A stretch of DNA of 64,000 nucleotides, taken from assembly GCA_965207755.1 (NCBI GenBank), contig OZ242297.1, positions 868,001 to 932,000 on the forward strand, given 5' to 3'. Shown here piece by piece: positions 61,413 through 64,000 of the stretch. The number at the start of each line of letters is the position of its first letter. The first letter of the stretch is position 1. Origin of the DNA: Aldehydirespirator sp028819505. GTDB lineage: Bacteria; Actinomycetota; Acidimicrobiia; Acidimicrobiales; Aldehydirespiratoraceae. Below the pieces are notes generated by a model. That model did not search any database. It was given only the letters and a program-made list of their open reading frames with translations, and had not been told where the DNA came from. The translations under genes and the position numbers were made by a program.

Positions 61413-62312
61413 TCAGGTCAGCAGGTAGGGAGCCAGGATCCTCCAGCCCTCGACGGTGGCGTCGGTGCCGTCGGCGAGAACCTGCACGCTCACATGGTCG
61501 GCGCCCGCGTCGAAGTGCTCCTGGACTCGGGCCGCGATCTGCTCGGGAGTGCCCCACCCCACGATGGCGTCGACGAGCCGGTCCGACGGTCCGCCACCGG
61601 GCCCGCCGTCGATGTCGGACTGCTCGAATCCGAGACGCCGCAGGTTGTTGGTGTAGTTCGGCGCCCGCAGGTACAGGGCCATGCTCTCGCGGGCCAGCGT
61701 GCGCGCCGCCACCGGATCCGTGTCGAGAATCACCATCTGCTCGGGGCAGAGGGCCGCGTCGGGTCCCATGGTCTGCCGGGCGACGGCTGTGTGCTCGGTC
61801 GGGACGAAATACGGGTGGGCTCCGGCGGTGGCCTCGGCTGAGAGTTGCAGCATCTTGGGCCCGAGCGCGGCCAGCACGATCTCGGGAAGTTCCTGGCGGC
61901 CGTGGGCGAAGAACGGGGCCTCGCCCATCCGGACCAGGTACTCGCGCATGTAGCTGAGAGGACGGGAGTAGTCGTGCTTGCGAAGGCCTTGCACCAGGTG
62001 CTGGTGGCTGACTCCGAGACCCAGGAGGAAGCGTCCCGGAAACGCCTCCTCGATGGTGCGCTGGGCGTTGGCCGTCGTCACCGGGTCGCGGGCGTAGATG
62101 TTGGCGATGCCGGTGGCGACCTTCATGGAGGAGGTTCCCTGAAGCAGGAGCGCGGCTACCACGAACGGATCCCGCCCGGCCGCCTCGGGGTACCAGATCG
62201 CCCCGTAGCCCAACTCCTCCGCTTCGGCTGCAAGCTCGACGGAACGCGACGACGGCACATGGTCCAGGACCCACGTCCAGATCCCGACGCGGCCAATGTC
62301 GATGCCACCCAT
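61413..62312 (-). CDS. LLM-class F420-dependent oxidoreductase
   Basis: 299 residues from ATG 62312 (a TTG 15 bases upstream is disfavoured). GRVGIWTWVLDHVP, AAEAEELGYGAIWYPEA, ATGIANIYARDP and GLGVSHQHLVQGL are typical TIM-barrel LLM elements of actinobacteria. Substrate unknown. Confidence 0.88.
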   Translation of the reverse strand: MGGIDIGRVGIWTWVLDHVPSSRSVELAAEAEELGYGAIWYPEAAGRDPFVVAALLLQGTSSMKVATGIANIYARDPVTTANAQRTIEEAFPGRFLLGLGVSHQHLVQGLRKHDYSRPLSYMREYLVRMGEAPFFAHGRQELPEIVLAALGPKMLQLSAEATAGAHPYFVPTEHTAVARQTMGPDAALCPEQMVILDTDPVAARTLARESMALYLRAPNYTNNLRRLGFEQSDIDGGPGGGPSDRLVDAIVGWGTPEQIAARVQEHFDAGADHVSVQVLADGTDATVEGWRILAPYLLT

Positions 62313-62417
62313 GCTCACGGGCCGCAACCTACCGCCACCGTGGACTCTCCATGCGGTTCCCGCCGACGCTGGCGGCGCTCAGCGCCGTGGGACCCTGTTC
62401 GGCGCAGCGCCGACGCC

Positions 62418-64000
62418 TCAGCTGACGGCGGCCTCGCGATTCATCTCGCGAGCCAGGTCATCGAACGTGGGCTCCACGTAGTAGGGGACGCTGATCTCGT
62501 CGAAGTGCTTCTTGGCGAACTCGATCTTGGTGTTCTCGCGTTCCCGCCGGTCGGCCGGATCGTGGCTGCTCTTCGTCTCGTTGATCACGTACTCATGAAC
62601 CAGGTAGAGCTTGGTATCTGAGTTGAACATGATGGCCCAGTCGGGATTGTATGGTCCGACCGGTGTGCTTACGGTAAACCATGACGGAAGCTTGATATAG
62701 AATCGAACGTCTTCGTTGTCGTCGAGGGCCTTGGCGAACCGGTACTCGAAACTCGACTCGTACTCCACATGGTCGTAAAGAGTCTTGTCCTGATTCTGGA
62801 CTGAATAGAGGCGATGGACATACCGCTTGAGTGAATCCTCATCCTCCGGCTCTAGCCGGTGCATCTCCCACCGTGAGTCGAGGATCTGCTCGTATTCGAT
62901 GCCGGTCAGGACTTGCTCCCGGATGGAATCCTTGATGGCATGCGTCAACCTCCGAAGAAGGGCATGCGGGTTGGTCTTGAGGTCGCTGGAGCGGCCCGAT
63001 TCCAATATCATTGCGGTAATGGTCTGTCGGTCCAATTCCGTCTCATTCTGGACCTCCACAAAGAAATCGGGAAGGCAGATCGGTCCGTCAGTGTCAATGT
63101 CCTGTCGGGTACGGATCTCTCGTGTTCCGATTCCTGATTGACTGTGGTCGATCCTCGCAACCCTGACAGCGATCTGCGGTGGAGTGATAGCAGCTGAGGC
63201 ATTCAGCTTCTCACTGACGTCCTGAATCAGGCGGTCATTGTCAACCCTCACACGATACGTCGTGTGTTTGCTGATGCTGTCCCAGAGTCGCTTGAAGTCA
63301 GGATCAAGTGTGACCGCCTTATGGAATCGAACAGAGCGCTTGTCCCGAACGTTGCGGATCGGAATGTCGTCGCCGCGGAGGGTTCGGCCGGTGTCCTCCT
63401 CGTATTCCTTTTGGAGAGCGAGGGCGAAGTCCTCGTATGCTTCGTTGGCGATGACGGTCAGCCGGTTGATCTGGCTCTCGTGGACTCTCTCGCCGTCTTG
63501 ATTTACAGGTAGGCGTAGTCCTCGTCCTATCTCTTGTCGCTTGCGGTCCTTCGATCGCGACTCATTCAGTGTGCATATCTGAAAGACATTGGGATTGTCC
63601 CATCCCTCGCGCAATGCAGAGTGTGTGAAGATGAACCGCACCGGTTCCTCGCGGCTCAACAGCCGTTCCTTGTCCCGCATGATGAGGTCGTAGGTGTCGC
63701 GATCGGCGGTGCTCTCGCCACGCGTGTTCTTGAGCTTGCCTTGGGAGTCCTTGCTGAAGTATCCGTCGTGTACGTCGGCTGCGCTGGGAAGACCCAGGTC
63801 CCGGTACTTCGGCTTGGCTGCCAGCTCGGCATAGTCGTGCTCGAACCAGCCGGCGAACCGTCCGGGCGACACCTCGTCGTCGTTGTAGACACGATAGTTC
63901 GCCACCCGGTCAAGAAAGATCAGTGAGAGCACCTTGATGTCCTCGCCCCGGCGCGCGAATGCTCGCTCGCGGTCGAGGTGCTGCTCGATCGTGGTGCGGA
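62418..64000 (-). CDS. type III restriction enzyme Res subunit, C-terminal part (cut by window edge)
   Basis: At least 527 residues; frame open to the edge. SF2 helicase motifs V-VI: SALREGWDNPNVFQICTL and RQEIGRGLRLPV. C-terminal PD-(D/E)xK nuclease: GPYNPDWAI ... YVINETKSS. It cuts DNA after ATP-driven translocation with its Mod partner, outside the window. GC is visibly lower than the neighbours. Confidence 0.9.
   Translation of the reverse strand, partial: RTTIEQHLDRERAFARRGEDIKVLSLIFLDRVANYRVYNDDEVSPGRFAGWFEHDYAELAAKPKYRDLGLPSAADVHDGYFSKDSQGKLKNTRGESTADRDTYDLIMRDKERLLSREEPVRFIFTHSALREGWDNPNVFQICTLNESRSKDRKRQEIGRGLRLPVNQDGERVHESQINRLTVIANEAYEDFALALQKEYEEDTGRTLRGDDIPIRNVRDKRSVRFHKAVTLDPDFKRLWDSISKHTTYRVRVDNDRLIQDVSEKLNASAAITPPQIAVRVARIDHSQSGIGTREIRTRQDIDTDGPICLPDFFVEVQNETELDRQTITAMILESGRSSDLKTNPHALLRRLTHAIKDSIREQVLTGIEYEQILDSRWEMHRLEPEDEDSLKRYVHRLYSVQNQDKTLYDHVEYESSFEYRFAKALDDNEDVRFYIKLPSWFTVSTPVGPYNPDWAIMFNSDTKLYLVHEYVINETKSSHDPADRRERENTKIEFAKKHFDEISVPYYVEPTFDDLAREMNREAAVS

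Noticed and set aside
1..64000. tRNA, rRNA or riboswitch genes
   Set aside because: I looked for T-loop-like and conserved rRNA strings and for known riboswitch cores near metabolic genes and saw none convincing; covariance models were not run.

Overview
The window is very GC-rich, gene-dense, and uses many GTG starts and 1-4 nt start/stop overlaps. The gene content (F420-type LLM oxidoreductase, several soluble P450s, bacterial-type ProRS, AbrB/PIN and Phd/PIN modules) points to a free-living or symbiotic actinobacterium, most likely of the Acidimicrobiia type. That placement is an inference from protein style, not a phylogeny. Family assignments were made by reading motifs and from memory of the families; no search was run.

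Layout. 1-5916: end of a glutamine-synthetase-family gene, then P450, class III aminotransferase, [3Fe-4S] ferredoxin, aldehyde dehydrogenase and a second P450 in a tight run that looks like an amine/amino-compound oxidation operon. 6077-10028: TTC38-like TPR protein, acyl-CoA dehydrogenase, a 71-bp tandem repeat carrying coupled mini-ORFs, and a class III CoA-transferase. 10040-13592: a Panacea-type toxin-antitoxin pair, a GNAT, a C45-type peptidase, and an AbrB/VapC pair. 13643-16715: array of 47-bp palindromes, then FAD amine oxidase and class III aminotransferase. 16778-31408 is a one-carbon region: DUF1015 and serA, folD, MetF-like, fhs, a dimethylglycine/sarcosine-dehydrogenase-like flavoprotein and an electron-transfer flavoprotein pair. 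It is interrupted by an aldolase II gene, a frameshifted rmuC and an AbiEi/DUF559 protein. 31515-40058: IclR regulator, proS, a beta-keto acid cleavage enzyme, then a three-gene NAD-linked formate dehydrogenase whose catalytic subunit reads through an in-frame TGA (selenocysteine) followed by a SECIS hairpin. 40108-43997: hydratase, decayed RloA/RloB-like pair, a toxin-antitoxin pair with a third tiny coupled ORF, a formate-transporter fragment and a MITE-like element. 43993-53212: divergent AraC regulator and a seven-gene operon (nitrilase, aldoxime dehydratase, branched-chain-type ABC transporter, P450). 53252-58419: Phd/PIN pair, then hpaG/hpaF/hpaE-like genes and a succinate-semialdehyde dehydrogenase. 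58444-64000: class V aminotransferase, GlnRS, LLM oxidoreductase, and the C-terminal part of a type III restriction enzyme Res subunit.

How the parts fit. The one-carbon genes form a readable route: demethylation of dimethylglycine/sarcosine-like substrates with ETF as acceptor, methylene-THF to formyl-THF (FolD), formyl-THF to formate plus ATP (Fhs running in reverse), and formate to CO2 plus NADH (formate dehydrogenase). The serA/folD and fhs/flavoprotein divergent promoters share a nearly identical palindromic operator, and an IclR-family gene lies nearby as the obvious candidate regulator. The hpa-like genes plus the succinate-semialdehyde dehydrogenase match the lower half of homoprotocatechuate meta-cleavage.

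Three families of dispersed intergenic repeats are visible: a 47-bp palindrome (nine copies, often spaced 71-72 bp apart), a 49-bp palindrome (two copies) and a roughly 45-bp GC-rich element (four copies). The most notable items are the selenocysteine formate dehydrogenase with its split, reordered subunit, the aldoxime-nitrile operon with its own transporter and P450, the shared C1 operator, and the 71-bp repeat that builds a chain of start/stop-overlapping mini-ORFs.
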